Source of the DNA: Pseudomonas monsensis
GTDB taxonomy: Bacteria; Pseudomonadota; Gammaproteobacteria; Pseudomonadales; Pseudomonadaceae
Direction: 5' to 3'
Length of the DNA stretch: 64,000 bases
NCBI RefSeq assembly: GCF_014268495.2
Contig: NZ_CP077087.1
Coordinates: 2,235,501-2,299,500, forward strand
The notes under the pieces are model-generated. The model had not been told where the DNA came from. It did not search any database and was given only the letters and a program-made list of their open reading frames with translations. Numbering within the stretch: position 1 is the first letter of the stretch; every line of letters begins with the position of its first letter. Of this stretch, positions 45,086 through 54,616 are shown piece after piece. The translations under genes and the position numbers were made by a program.

Positions 45086-45144
45086 GCCGAGTTGTCCCCC
45101 GGTTTGCGGGACTGCTTCACAATCACCAGATGGGGATTTAACGG

Positions 45145-46194
45145 ATGAAACTGAAAAACACCTTGGGCTTGGCCATTGGTTCTCTTATTGCCGCTACTTC
45201 GTTCGGCGCACTGGCACAAGGCCAAGGCGCAGTTGAAGGCGAGATCAACTACAAGAAGCAGTACAACGACAGCATTGATCATGTCGAAGACGGCTTCAAC
45301 CCAGGCGCCAAAATCGGTTACTTCCTGACCGATGACGTCTCGATCAACTTCGGCTGGGATCGTAACAACCACACCCGTTCGAACGATGGCACCGGCAGCC
45401 AGAAAATCAAAGGCGACAACTTTGGTCTGACCGCTCAATACCACTTCAACAACGCTGGCGACGCTCTGCGTCCATACGTTGAAGGTGGCGTTAAGCACGG
45501 CACTCTGACCAACGTAGCAGCTGACGGCCACACCGGTCGCGACCAGTCGACTTTCCTGACTGCAGGCGCTGGCGTTAAGTACTACTTCGCCGAAAACTTC
45601 TTCGCCCGTGCTGGCGTAGAAGCTGACTACAAACTGGACAACGGCCGTTGGGACTACGCTCCATCGGTTGGTCTGGGTGTGAACTTCGGTGGCGGCGGCA
45701 AGCCAGCTGCTGCTCCAGTTCCAGCTCCGGCTGAAGTCTGCTCCGACAGCGACAACGATGGCGTTTGCGACAACGTTGACAAGTGCCCGGACACCCCAGC
45801 CAACGTAACTGTTGACGCTGATGGCTGCCCAGCAGTTGCTGAAGTTGTTCGTGTAGAGCTGGACGTGAAATTCGACTTCGACAAGTCGGTCGTCAAGCCA
45901 AACAGCTACGCTGACATCAAGAACCTGGCTGACTTCATGAAGCAGTACCCAGCCACTCACACCACTGTTGAAGGTCACACTGACTCCGTCGGTCCTGACG
46001 CTTACAACCAGAAACTGTCTGAGCGTCGTGCAAACGCCGTTAAGCAAGTTCTGACCAACCAGTACGGTGTTGAATCGTCCCGCGTTCAGTCGATCGGCTA
46101 CGGCGAAACCCGCCCAGTTGCTGACAACAAAACTGAAGCTGGCCGTGCTGTAAACCGTCGCGTAGAAGCGCAGGTTGAAGCTCAAGCTAAGTAA
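45145..46194 (+). CDS. oprF: major outer-membrane porin OprF
   Basis: The 349-residue protein has a signal peptide (MKLKNTLGLAIGSLIAATSFGALAQ) and an N-terminal eight-stranded beta-barrel (VEGEINYKKQYN through NFGGGG). A Pro/Ala linker precedes the Asp/Cys-rich segment CSDSDNDGVCDNVDKCPDTP. The C-terminal OmpA peptidoglycan-binding domain has VEGHTDSVGPDAYNQKLSERRA and GYGETRPVADN. OprF anchors the outer membrane to peptidoglycan and is a slow porin. Codon use is strongly biased, as for a very abundant protein. Confidence 0.97.
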   Translation: MKLKNTLGLAIGSLIAATSFGALAQGQGAVEGEINYKKQYNDSIDHVEDGFNPGAKIGYFLTDDVSINFGWDRNNHTRSNDGTGSQKIKGDNFGLTAQYHFNNAGDALRPYVEGGVKHGTLTNVAADGHTGRDQSTFLTAGAGVKYYFAENFFARAGVEADYKLDNGRWDYAPSVGLGVNFGGGGKPAAAPVPAPAEVCSDSDNDGVCDNVDKCPDTPANVTVDADGCPAVAEVVRVELDVKFDFDKSVVKPNSYADIKNLADFMKQYPATHTTVEGHTDSVGPDAYNQKLSERRANAVKQVLTNQYGVESSRVQSIGYGETRPVADNKTEAGRAVNRRVEAQVEAQAK

Positions 46195-46210
46195 TTAGCT
46201 GCCGCTCCGA

Positions 46211-46238
46211 GAAAAGCCCGGCTCAGGCCGGGCTTTTC
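46211..46238. terminator. bidirectional terminator between oprF and cobA
   Basis: GAAAAGCCCGGC/GCCGGGCTTTTC is a symmetric stem with a TCAG loop and T-rich ends in both directions, suiting the convergent oprF and cobA genes. Confidence 0.88.
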
Positions 46239-46256
46239 TTTGCCTGCGATTTGGGC

Positions 46257-47024
46257 TTACGAGACGCACGCGGTCCCTGTGCAGGTGCTGCCGCAGGCTG
46301 CGATCTTTTGATCTTCAACAACAGCCGCCACTGCGCCGATCACCAGAATGGCAGGGCTCTTGAGTTCAAACCTGCACGCATCGTCACTCATTGACGTCAG
46401 ATTGCTCCGGCATTCGCGCTGCGCTGGCAACGACGCATTCTCGATCATCGCCACCGGCGTATCCGCCGCCATCCCGCCCGCCAACAGTTGATCGCGAATC
46501 TCGCCCAGCTTGGCCACGCCCATATAAATCACCAGCGTGGTGCCGCCCTGCGCCAGTGCCTGCCAGTTCAACTGGCTGTCGTCCTGCGTGTGTGCAGTCA
46601 CCAGTGTCACCCCACGCGCCACGCCGCGTAACGTCAGCGGAATATCACATTGCGTCGCCCCGGCCAGCCCGGCGGTGATGCCATTGACCAATTCCACTTC
46701 AACGCCACGCTCACGCAGCCACTGTGCCTCTTCACCACCACGTCCGAAAATGCACGGATCGCCGCCCTTGAGCCGCACCACGCACTTGCCCTGGCGGGCA
46801 TAGCGCAGCATCAGTCGATGGATAAAGGCCTGCGGTGTCGATCGGCATCCACCCCGTTTGCCCACCGCAATGATGCGCGCGGCAGGGCAGTGTTCCAGCA
46901 CCGCGCCGTTGACCAGGTCATCGATCAGCACCACATCGGCTTCGCGCAAGGCGCGTACCGCTTTGAGGGTCAGCAGTTCCGGATCACCCGGCCCTGCACC
47001 CACCAGCCAGACTTTCGCATTCAT
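46257..47024 (-). CDS. cobA: uroporphyrinogen-III C-methyltransferase
   Basis: It makes precorrin-2 with SAM, the first step to siroheme, the cofactor of NirB. The 255-residue protein has the SUMT signature VWLVGAGPGDPELLTLKAVRAL, VVRLKGGDPCIFGRGGEEAQWL and VELVNGITAGLAGA. It is the last gene of the nirB-nirD-nasA-cobA unit (13 nt after nasA), so siroheme supply is co-expressed with the siroheme enzyme. Only the methyltransferase domain is present, not the CysG fusion. Confidence 0.93.
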   Translation of the reverse strand: MNAKVWLVGAGPGDPELLTLKAVRALREADVVLIDDLVNGAVLEHCPAARIIAVGKRGGCRSTPQAFIHRLMLRYARQGKCVVRLKGGDPCIFGRGGEEAQWLRERGVEVELVNGITAGLAGATQCDIPLTLRGVARGVTLVTAHTQDDSQLNWQALAQGGTTLVIYMGVAKLGEIRDQLLAGGMAADTPVAMIENASLPAQRECRSNLTSMSDDACRFELKSPAILVIGAVAAVVEDQKIAACGSTCTGTACVS

Positions 47025-47037
47025 GGTGTGTTCCTCA

Positions 47038-49749
47038 TCAGATGACGGCTGGCTGCAGGTTGGCAGCCAGCAAGCGTTTTATTTCCGGGACACACGAGCC
47101 GCATTGCGTGCCGCAGCCCAGCTGGCTCTTCAGACCCTGCAGATCCAAGCCCCGGCGAATGCCGGCGCAGACCGCGTTGAGGCTGACGTTTTTGCAGTTG
47201 CACAGGGTTTTATCCACGGCCATTTGCGCCCCGGCACTGCCCGGCGGCGCGCTCATGGGCGCCAGCAGCCAGCGCCGCAGTTGTTCATCCGCACGGCCTT
47301 CCAGCCACAACCCTTGCAGCCAATGCTGGGCGAGGGTTTCGCCGGCGAGGCGAATCGCCGTGATCCGGCCGTTTTCAATGCGCACACGCTTGCCAATGGC
47401 ACGGCGTGGATCGTCGTAGGCCAATACCGGGCCGTCGCTGAGCGAAAGGCATCGGTCGATTTCACCGAGCAATGGCGCATCCGGTGCCTCGTGGCTGGCT
47501 GCGCGTATCAGCAATGCTGATCGTTCACGTCCGACAAGGCTGAGACTCACGTAGGAAAACGCCTCGCAGAGAGGGCGTAGGGCCTCGATATGCCGTTGAA
47601 CATCGCCCTCGATCAGGGCGAACAGTTGCCACGGCAAGTCCACTTTCTCCAGGCGCACGCCACTGTGTTTGAGCTCCGGTTGCTTCGACAACGGGTCGAA
47701 CGCCGGTTGGGTCAGATTGTTCACACCGCCCTTGAGAAAACGATCGCCCCAATGCATGGGTAAAAACGCCTGTCCCGGACGCACGCTGTCGTCGCTTCCA
47801 ACAGCAACGATCACGGCGCCCCGGCGGCTTTTCAGGTTGACCAGATCGCCTGGCTGCAAGCGATGCCGACGCAATTCATCCGGATGCAGGCTTAACTGCG
47901 CCTCGCTGACATGCCCAAACAATTGAGCAGCCGTACCGGTACGGCTCATACCGTGCCACTGATCACGCAGGCGCCCGGTGATTAATGTCAACGGGAAGCG
48001 CGCATCACGCTGCTCTTTGGCAGCTCGGTAAGGCTCGGCCATGAACTGAGCGCGCCCGTTGGCCGTAGGAAAAATGCCGTCTGCGTACAAGCGCGCCGTC
48101 CCTTTTCGGGCGCCGATGGGGAAGGGCCATTGCTGCGGCCCGATCTCATCAATCAAGGCGTGACTGATTCCGGACAAGTCCAGATCCCGACCGCACGTCA
48201 GCAGTTTGTATTCATCGAATAACTGCGCGGATTGATCGAAGGCAAACAGGCTTGGCGCCTCGGGGCGCAAGCGTTTCTCCAGCCGTTGTGCAAAGTCCAC
48301 CGTGATCGACCAATCCGCTCGCGCTTCACCGGGTGGGAGAATGGCTTTGCGCACGTGGGAAATACGGCGCTCGGAATTGGTCACCGAACCTTCCTTCTCG
48401 CCCCAACTGGCAGCGGGCAAGAGCAGGTCGGCGAACGCAGCGGTTTCGGTGGTGCGGAAGGCTTCTTGCAGTACGACAAACGGGCAGGCTTGCAGCGCTG
48501 CCCGCACCGCGCTCTGATCCGGCAGCGATTGCGCCGGGTTCGTGCAGGCAATCCACAGCGCCTTGATCTTGCCATTGCGCACCTGCTCGAACAGTTCGAT
48601 GGCGCTGAGCCCGGGGGTTTCCGGTAGCCGCTCTACACCCCAGTAGTGCGCCACGTCGGCGCGGTGTTGCGGGTTGGCGACCTCTCGATGGCCGGGCAAC
48701 AGATTCGCCAGGCTGCCGGTTTCCCGCCCGCCCATGGCATTCGGCTGACCGGTAAGGGAGAACGGTCCTGCTCCCGGACGGCCAATCTGCCCGGTGGCCA
48801 GATGCAGATTGATCAATGCGCTGTTTTTCGCGCTGCCGGCCGTGGACTGGTTCAAGCCCATGCACCACAAGGACAGAAAACTCGCTGACGTGCCCACCCA
48901 TTCAGCACATTGCTGCAATTGCTCGAGGCTGATCCCGCACAGTTGCGCAACCATTTGCGGGGTGTAATCGCGCACCAGGTTCTTCAACTCGGCAAGGCCT
49001 TCGGTGTGCGCCTTGATGAAGTCGCGATCGATCCAGTCTTCCCACAACAGCAGATGCAAAATCCCATGAAACAAAGCGACATCGGTGCCCGGCAAAATGG
49101 CCAGATGCAGATCCGCCAAGTCGCAGGTGTCGGTGCGGCGGGGATCTATGACGATGACCTTCATCTGTGGGCGGCGGGATTTTGCCTCTTCAAGCCGACG
49201 AAAAAGTACCGGATGTGCGTAGGCCATGTTACTGCCGACGATCATCACGCAATCACTGAGTTCCAGATCCTCGTAGCTGCACGGGGGCGCGTCGGCACCG
49301 AGGCTGCGCTTGTAGCCAACCACTGCCGAAGACATGCACAGCCGTGAATTGCTGTCGATGTTGTTGGTGCCGACCAGCGCCCGGGCGAGTTTGTTGAAGG
49401 CGTAGTAGTCCTCGGTCAGCAACTGACCGGAAATATAGAACGCCACGCTGTCCGGGCCGTGTTCGGCGATGGTCTCGGCGAATACGTTGGCGGCGTGTTC
49501 CAGTGCGGTGTCCCAATCGGTACGGCTGCGCGCCAGACCCTTGCCCAGGCGCAGCTCCGGGTACAGCGCGCGCGCCGCAAGGTCGCCAGTCAGGTGCAGG
49601 GTCGAGCCTTTGCTGCACAGTTTGCCGAAGTTGGCCGGATGCGCCGGATCGCCGCTGACGCCGAGGATGCGCTCGCCGTCGTGTTCGATCAGCACGCCGC
49701 AGCCGACCCCGCAATAGCAGCAGGTCGAGGCGGTCGTCTGGCGGTTCAT
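47038..49749 (-). CDS. nasA: assimilatory nitrate reductase, molybdopterin subunit
   Basis: It reduces nitrate to nitrite in the cytoplasm. The 903-residue protein has an N-terminal [4Fe-4S] motif (CCYCGVGCGV ... CSKGSTL) and bis-MGD-binding domains with NNIDSNSRLCMSSAVVGYK, GTDVALFHGILH and GRPGAGPFSLTGQPNAMGGRE. The C-terminal BFD-like [2Fe-2S] domain carries LCNCKNVSLNAVCAGI and GCGTQCGSCVPEIKR. The extra iron-sulfur tail is typical of assimilatory NasA/NarB of heterotrophs. Its ATG shares one base with the nirD stop. Confidence 0.94.
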   Translation of the reverse strand: MNRQTTASTCCYCGVGCGVLIEHDGERILGVSGDPAHPANFGKLCSKGSTLHLTGDLAARALYPELRLGKGLARSRTDWDTALEHAANVFAETIAEHGPDSVAFYISGQLLTEDYYAFNKLARALVGTNNIDSNSRLCMSSAVVGYKRSLGADAPPCSYEDLELSDCVMIVGSNMAYAHPVLFRRLEEAKSRRPQMKVIVIDPRRTDTCDLADLHLAILPGTDVALFHGILHLLLWEDWIDRDFIKAHTEGLAELKNLVRDYTPQMVAQLCGISLEQLQQCAEWVGTSASFLSLWCMGLNQSTAGSAKNSALINLHLATGQIGRPGAGPFSLTGQPNAMGGRETGSLANLLPGHREVANPQHRADVAHYWGVERLPETPGLSAIELFEQVRNGKIKALWIACTNPAQSLPDQSAVRAALQACPFVVLQEAFRTTETAAFADLLLPAASWGEKEGSVTNSERRISHVRKAILPPGEARADWSITVDFAQRLEKRLRPEAPSLFAFDQSAQLFDEYKLLTCGRDLDLSGISHALIDEIGPQQWPFPIGARKGTARLYADGIFPTANGRAQFMAEPYRAAKEQRDARFPLTLITGRLRDQWHGMSRTGTAAQLFGHVSEAQLSLHPDELRRHRLQPGDLVNLKSRRGAVIVAVGSDDSVRPGQAFLPMHWGDRFLKGGVNNLTQPAFDPLSKQPELKHSGVRLEKVDLPWQLFALIEGDVQRHIEALRPLCEAFSYVSLSLVGRERSALLIRAASHEAPDAPLLGEIDRCLSLSDGPVLAYDDPRRAIGKRVRIENGRITAIRLAGETLAQHWLQGLWLEGRADEQLRRWLLAPMSAPPGSAGAQMAVDKTLCNCKNVSLNAVCAGIRRGLDLQGLKSQLGCGTQCGSCVPEIKRLLAANLQPAVI

Positions 49750-50066
49750 CAGACGGCATCCCGCAGCGCCAGTTGCACCCGGCCGTTCTCGACCCGGGCC
49801 GGATGATGGTGCGCGCAGCCGATGTCCGGGGCCTGGGCTTCGCCGGTTTGCAGGTCGATCTGCCAGTTGTGCAACGGACAGGCCACGCGCTTACCGTAGA
49901 TCAAACCCTGCGACAACGGGCCGCCCTTGTGTGGGCAGCGGTCATCAAGAGCGAAAACCTCATCGTCGCTTGTACGAAAAATCGCGATGTCGCCTTGGGG
50001 GCCAGCAATGATCCGCGAACCGAGCGCATTGATTTCATCCAGGGCACAGATATCGAGCCAGTTCAT
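49749..50066 (-). CDS. nirD: nitrite reductase small subunit
   Basis: The 105-residue Rieske-type protein has the segments ALDDRCPHKGGPLSQG and ACPLHNWQIDLQTGEAQ, which place the CxH and CxxH ligand pairs. It pairs with NirB in NADH-dependent nitrite reduction to ammonium. The start at 50066 overlaps the nirB stop by 4 nt (ATGA), fixing it as the translationally coupled start. Confidence 0.93.
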   Translation of the reverse strand: MNWLDICALDEINALGSRIIAGPQGDIAIFRTSDDEVFALDDRCPHKGGPLSQGLIYGKRVACPLHNWQIDLQTGEAQAPDIGCAHHHPARVENGRVQLALRDAV

Positions 50067-52516
50067 GCCGGTACCTCCAGGTTTTTCACGGGAATCACGT
50101 CGAATTCTTTCTTCAGTTGCGGCTGCGCCAGACGCTCTTTCCACGGGTCCTGTTCGAACGACAGGGAGAATTGCAGGCGTTCGTTGAGGGCTTTGCGGCG
50201 CTCCGGGTCTTCAAGCACGGCTTGCTTGATGTGCTCCATGCCGACCCGTTGCAGGTAGTGCACGGTGCGTTCGAGGTAAAAGGCTTCTTCGCGATAGAGC
50301 TGCAGGAAGGCGCCGTTGTATTCACGGACTTCTTCGGCGGTCTTGAGCTTGACGAAAAACTCGGCGACTTCGGTCTTGATCCCGCCGTTGCCGCCGATGT
50401 ACATCTCCCAGCCGGAGTCGACGCCGATGATGCCGACGTCCTTGATCCCCGCTTCCGAGCAGTTGCGTGGGCAACCGGAGACGGCCAGCTTCACTTTGTG
50501 CGGTGACCACATGTTGAACAGGTCGTGTTCCAGTTCGATGCCCAACTGCGTCGAATTCTGCGTGCCGAAGCGGCAGAACTCGCTGCCGACGCAGGTTTTA
50601 ACGGTGCGGATGGATTTGCCGTAGGCGTGGCCGGAGGGCATGTCGAGGTCCTTCCAGACGCCGGGCAAGTCCTGCTTCTTGATCCCCAGCAGGTCGATGC
50701 GCTGGCCGCCGGTGACCTTGACCATGGGCACGTTGTACTTGTCGGCCACGTCGGCGATCCGCCGCAGTTCCGAAGGGTTGGTCACGCCGCCCCACATCCG
50801 CGGAACCACCGAGTAGGTGCCGTCCTTCTGAATGTTGGCGTGAGCGCGTTCGTTGATCAGGCGCGATTGCGGATCGTCCTTGGCTTCGCCGGGCCAGGTG
50901 GAAATCAGGTAGTAGTTGAGCGCCGGCCGGCAGGTCGCACAGCCATTGGGTGTACGCCAGTTGAGGTAACTCATGACGCCCGCGATGGTCAGCAGATGCT
51001 GCTCGCGAATGGCCTGGCGAATCTGCCCGTGATTGAGGTCGCTGCAGCCGCAGATGGCTTTTTCGCTTTTTGGTTTGACGTCCGCCGCGCCGCCGACGGT
51101 GTTGATCAGGATCTGCTCGACCAGCCCGGTGCAGGAACCACAGGAACTGGCAGCTTTGGTGTGTTTTTTCACCTCGTCGACGCTGAACAGGCCGTGTTCC
51201 TGGATCGCCTTGACGATGGTGCCTTTGCACACGCCGTTGCAGCCGCAGACTTCGGCGGTGTCGGCCATGCTCATGGCTTTGTCCTGGCCTTGATGTCCTA
51301 CATCGCCTAACGCATTTTCCCCAAACATCAGATGATCGCGGATCTCGCCGATGGCGTGATTCTCACGAATCTGCCGGAAATACCAACCGCCATCCGCCGT
51401 ATCGCCGTACAGACAGGCGCCGACCAGTACGTCATCCTTGATCACCAGTTTTTTGTACACGCCGCCAATCGGATCGGAGAGGGTGATGGTTTCCGTGCCT
51501 TCACCGCCCATGAAGTCGCCGGCGGAGAATAGGTCGATGCCGGTGACTTTCAATTTGGTCGAGGTTACCGAGCCCTGATAACGGGCGAATCCCAATTGTG
51601 CAAGGTGGTTGGCGCAGACCTTGGCTTGTTCAAACAACGGTGCTACCAGGCCATAGGCGATGCCGCGATGGCTAGCGCACTCGCCGATGGCATAGATACG
51701 CGGGTCGTAGGTTTGCAGGGTGTCGTTGACCAGAATCCCGCGGTTGCACGGGATGCCGGCTTTTTCCGCCAGTTCGGTATTGGGGCGAATGCCGGCGGCC
51801 ATCACCACCAGATCGGCCGGGATGATGTCGCCGTTCTTGAATTGCACCGAGCCGACCCGACCGTTGCCGGCGTCATGCAGTGCCTGGGTTTGCTCGCACA
51901 GGCGAAAATGCAGGCCGCGTGATTCGAGGGCGCTTTGCAGGAGTTGGCCGCTGGTCTTGTCCAGTTGCCGCTCCAGCAGCCATTCACCAAGGTGCACCAC
52001 GGTGACGTGCATGCCGCGCAGCATCAGGCCGTTGGCGGCTTCGAGGCCGAGCAGGCCACCGCCGATGACCACCGCGTGCTTGTGGGTTTTCGCGGTGTCG
52101 ATCATTGCCTGGGTGTCGGCGATGTCGCGGTAGCCGATCACCCCGTGCAGAGTGTTACCGGGGATCGGCAGGATGAACGGTGTCGAGCCTGTGGCGATCA
52201 ACAGGCGATCGTATTCAGCTTCGGTGCCGTCCTCGGCGATTACCCGACGTTTGACCCGGTCGATCTCCACCACTTTGCGGTTGAGCAGCAGCTTGATGTT
52301 GTTTTCCAGGTACCAGTCCAGATCGTTGAGGACGATCTCTTCGAAAGTCTGCTCACCGGCCAGCACTGGCGAGAGCAGGATGCGGTTGTAGTTGGTGTGC
52401 GGTTCGGCGCCGAAGACGGTGATGTCATAGAGCTCGTCGCTCAGTTTGAGCAGTTCTTCCAGGGTGCGGACGCCGGCCATGCCATTGCCGATCATCACCA
52501 GTTTGAGTTTTTTCAT
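50063..52516 (-). CDS. nirB: NAD(P)H-dependent nitrite reductase large subunit
   Basis: The 817-residue protein starts MKKLKLVMIGNGMAGV with an FAD-binding Rossmann motif. The NAD domain has VVIGGGLLGLEAANGLMLRG. Two BFD-type cysteine clusters follow (VCGCNGVCKGTI...SCGSC; AICGCSDLNHGQ...GCATC). The C-terminal siroheme/[4Fe-4S] domain has KTCVGSEFCRFGTQNS and VSGCPRNCSEAGIKD. The longer frame to 52585 overlaps the leader terminator, so the start is set at 52516. It is first in the nirB-nirD-nasA-cobA unit, behind a sigma-54 promoter and an attenuator leader. Confidence 0.95.
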   Translation of the reverse strand: MKKLKLVMIGNGMAGVRTLEELLKLSDELYDITVFGAEPHTNYNRILLSPVLAGEQTFEEIVLNDLDWYLENNIKLLLNRKVVEIDRVKRRVIAEDGTEAEYDRLLIATGSTPFILPIPGNTLHGVIGYRDIADTQAMIDTAKTHKHAVVIGGGLLGLEAANGLMLRGMHVTVVHLGEWLLERQLDKTSGQLLQSALESRGLHFRLCEQTQALHDAGNGRVGSVQFKNGDIIPADLVVMAAGIRPNTELAEKAGIPCNRGILVNDTLQTYDPRIYAIGECASHRGIAYGLVAPLFEQAKVCANHLAQLGFARYQGSVTSTKLKVTGIDLFSAGDFMGGEGTETITLSDPIGGVYKKLVIKDDVLVGACLYGDTADGGWYFRQIRENHAIGEIRDHLMFGENALGDVGHQGQDKAMSMADTAEVCGCNGVCKGTIVKAIQEHGLFSVDEVKKHTKAASSCGSCTGLVEQILINTVGGAADVKPKSEKAICGCSDLNHGQIRQAIREQHLLTIAGVMSYLNWRTPNGCATCRPALNYYLISTWPGEAKDDPQSRLINERAHANIQKDGTYSVVPRMWGGVTNPSELRRIADVADKYNVPMVKVTGGQRIDLLGIKKQDLPGVWKDLDMPSGHAYGKSIRTVKTCVGSEFCRFGTQNSTQLGIELEHDLFNMWSPHKVKLAVSGCPRNCSEAGIKDVGIIGVDSGWEMYIGGNGGIKTEVAEFFVKLKTAEEVREYNGAFLQLYREEAFYLERTVHYLQRVGMEHIKQAVLEDPERRKALNERLQFSLSFEQDPWKERLAQPQLKKEFDVIPVKNLEVPA

Positions 52517-52587
52517 CAGGGTCTCCGGGGAGCGGCGGCTGGCCTCTTGTGGGCAGTCAGGCCTTGCTCGAGAAATTTTGCGCAAAC

Positions 52588-52675
52588 AAAAAAAAGGCGT
52601 CCCGCTAGTTGCCTAGCGAGGACGCCTTTGTCCTGGTCCCGTTCTCTCGGGAAGCCCGGCCTTCGTCGTTGAAGG
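52588..52675 (-). promoter_or_regulatory. ANTAR-type attenuator leader of nirB
   Basis: Read on the minus strand, three hairpins each have a six-base loop with A first and G fourth: CCTTC-AACGAC-GAAGG (52660-52675), TCCCG-AGAGAA-CGGGA (52637-52652) and AGGAC-AAAGGC-GTCCT (52619-52634). The last shares bases with the 5' arm of a strong terminator GGCGTCctCGCTAG/CTAGCGgGACGCC plus eight T (52588-52626), so the two structures exclude each other. This matches ANTAR-protein antitermination, here presumably by NasT. Confidence 0.85.
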
Positions 52676-52706
52676 TTGGGCTTTATGTGTGTGTTGAGTG
52701 GGGTAA

Positions 52707-52722
52707 TGCAGTGGTTGTGCCA
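52707..52722 (-). promoter_or_regulatory. sigma-54 promoter of nirB
   Basis: On the minus strand TGGCACAACCACTGCA has the GG and GC doublets in the -24/-12 register. The start would be near 52696, just before the first leader hairpin. Confidence 0.75.
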
Positions 52723-52845
52723 AGTGGGGACGGTGGCGGGTTTATTGGGGGTGACGGATTTTGAGGATGGTTTTTTTGCACTGATTCGAAGCGGGTTGCT
52801 CGTTCGTGGGGCATTCAGGCAGTTGAATTTGTGGTGATTGGGCGG

Positions 52846-52930
52846 GCGCCTTCGCGAGCAAGCTCGCTCCCACAGGGGGCTGTGGTGTTCACAAATCCCC
52901 TGTGGGAGCGAGCTTGCTCGCGAATGGCGC
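52846..52930. repeat. REPIN (inverted REP pair)
   Basis: GCGCCTTCGCGAGCAAGCTC and its inverse copy are separated by a short loop. It lies between the nirB promoter and the 3' end of the kinase gene, both on the minus strand, so it ends 8 nt from the kinase stop codon. Apart from it and the promoter, 52676-52938 holds nothing I can identify. Confidence 0.85.
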
Positions 52931-52938
52931 GATGCGGT

Positions 52939-54609
52939 TCAACTGTGAAACAACAAAACCAGCAGCACCAGATTCCCAAGCAAAGCCACCAATGCCATCG
53001 TCCGCCAGACCTTCAGCGGCTCCCGCTCCAATAACGGTCGAGGACGCACGCTCAAACTGCGCCGCTCGCCCTGTTCCAACACCAGCAACCACTCTTCAGC
53101 CGTTTCAAAACGCTGCTGCGGATCCGCTGCCACACCACGCTCCAGACTCTGCGCCAACCATTCCGGCAGATCCGGCCGATAACGACTGGCGCTTACCGGC
53201 ACGCCAAAGCGCGGCCGCTGAAACGCCTCAATCTCGCCATAGGGAAAATGCCCGGTGAGCAGGAAATACAGGGTCACGCCGACCGCATACAAATCCTGCT
53301 GTGCACTCGGCGGATCCCCGCGAAACGCTTCCGGGGCGATGTAACTTGGGGTTCCGGGCAGCGTTGACGGCGCGTCTTCGGACAAGCCCGGGCAATACGC
53401 CAAACCAAAATCCAGCAGACGTAACTCACCGTCGTCACCCCAATGCAGGTTTTCCGGTTTGATGTCCCGGTGCACAATCTGCCGTCGATGCAAAAGCCCC
53501 ACCGCTCGCAGCAGGCGCTCGGCAATATCCTGCCACTGCGCCAGCGGCAATGGGCCGTACTGCTGAAACAGCTGCGCCAGCGTCGTCCCGGAATATTCCC
53601 GCATCACGTAGTACAAATGCTGACGCTGCTGGCAGGCATGGACTTCAGGAAAGTGCCGGCCGGCCACACGTTTCAGGAACCACTCCTCGGACAGCAGCGC
53701 TTGCCCGGCGTGAGGATCATCGGCGCTGCGCGACGGCAGGGTTTTCAGCAACCACGTCTGGCCTTGTCCATCGACAACCCGATACAGCAGCGATTGCTGA
53801 CTCTGAGCGACAATCCCCTGAACCTGCCAGCCTTCGAAGGATTGGCCAGGTTTCAGCGGCGGCGGCAGGGGCCATTGCTGCAGATGGATCAGCGCATCGC
53901 CGATATTCGCTTCACCCAGCGCATCGACGCGCACCAGCAATGCACTGGCATTGTCCTGACTCCCCGCCAGATGCGCCGCGTTGACCAGTGTTTGCGCGGC
54001 GCTGTGCAGATCCGGCTGATCACGCAGAATCGCTGCAATCGCGGTATCGCCCAGCGTTGACCAGATACCGTCACTGAGCAGCACAAAGCTTTCACCGTCA
54101 CGCAGCTCTCCGTCGAGAAAATCCAGCACCAGATGCTGATCCAGCCCCAGCGCGCGCTTGAGCACGTGCTGCATACCCGGCTGATCCCAGACGTGATCTT
54201 CAGAGATCCGCTGCAAACTATCGCCGTGCCAGCGATACACCCGGCAATCACCGACATGGGCCAACGTAAAGCGCCGACCGCGCATGACCAGCGCACTGAC
54301 AGTGGTGAGCAACGGTTGCCCGCCGCCGTTGGCCTGTAACCAGCGGTTTTGCGCGAGCAATAGACGGTCTAGTGCCTGGGCCACGCTCCAGGTTTCCGGT
54401 GTGGCGTAGTAGTCGAGCGCCAGCGCCTGCAAGGTCGAACGCGCAGCCAGTCCGCCATCGGCACACTGGCTGACGCCATCAGCGATAGCGAACAGATAAC
54501 CCTTGCTCGCCGCCAGCGCCGGAGCGGGCGTGACCAGGCGCAAAGCGTCCTGATTCTCCGCACGCGGCCCGGTGGCGCTGGCTTCGGCAAAACTCAGTTG
54601 CAGGGCCAT
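52939..54609 (-). CDS. PP2C phosphatase / Ser-Thr kinase fusion protein
   Basis: In the 556-residue protein, residues 1-235 are a PP2C phosphatase with metal-binding aspartates at 21 (ENQD), 44 (IADG), 180 (LSDG) and 219 (SQDN). Residues 260-515 are a eukaryotic-type kinase with the ATP lysine at 289, HRDIKPEN at 380-387, DFG at 400 and APE at 426. A single membrane helix (about 535-554) ends the protein. It follows the nitrate transporter by 7 nt, so the two are co-expressed under nitrate control. It could phosphorylate the transporter or NirB/NasA and reverse it itself; no substrate is evident. Opposing activities on one membrane-tethered chain are unusual. I recall a kinase gene in this place in other pseudomonads. 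Confidence 0.92.
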   Translation of the reverse strand: MALQLSFAEASATGPRAENQDALRLVTPAPALAASKGYLFAIADGVSQCADGGLAARSTLQALALDYYATPETWSVAQALDRLLLAQNRWLQANGGGQPLLTTVSALVMRGRRFTLAHVGDCRVYRWHGDSLQRISEDHVWDQPGMQHVLKRALGLDQHLVLDFLDGELRDGESFVLLSDGIWSTLGDTAIAAILRDQPDLHSAAQTLVNAAHLAGSQDNASALLVRVDALGEANIGDALIHLQQWPLPPPLKPGQSFEGWQVQGIVAQSQQSLLYRVVDGQGQTWLLKTLPSRSADDPHAGQALLSEEWFLKRVAGRHFPEVHACQQRQHLYYVMREYSGTTLAQLFQQYGPLPLAQWQDIAERLLRAVGLLHRRQIVHRDIKPENLHWGDDGELRLLDFGLAYCPGLSEDAPSTLPGTPSYIAPEAFRGDPPSAQQDLYAVGVTLYFLLTGHFPYGEIEAFQRPRFGVPVSASRYRPDLPEWLAQSLERGVAADPQQRFETAEEWLLVLEQGERRSLSVRPRPLLEREPLKVWRTMALVALLGNLVLLVLLFHS

Positions 54610-54616
54610 CGACGCC

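Noticed and set aside
45064..45111. Intrinsic terminator between sigX and oprF
   Set aside because: Both stems lack a T run, so read-through from sigX into oprF is as likely as termination.
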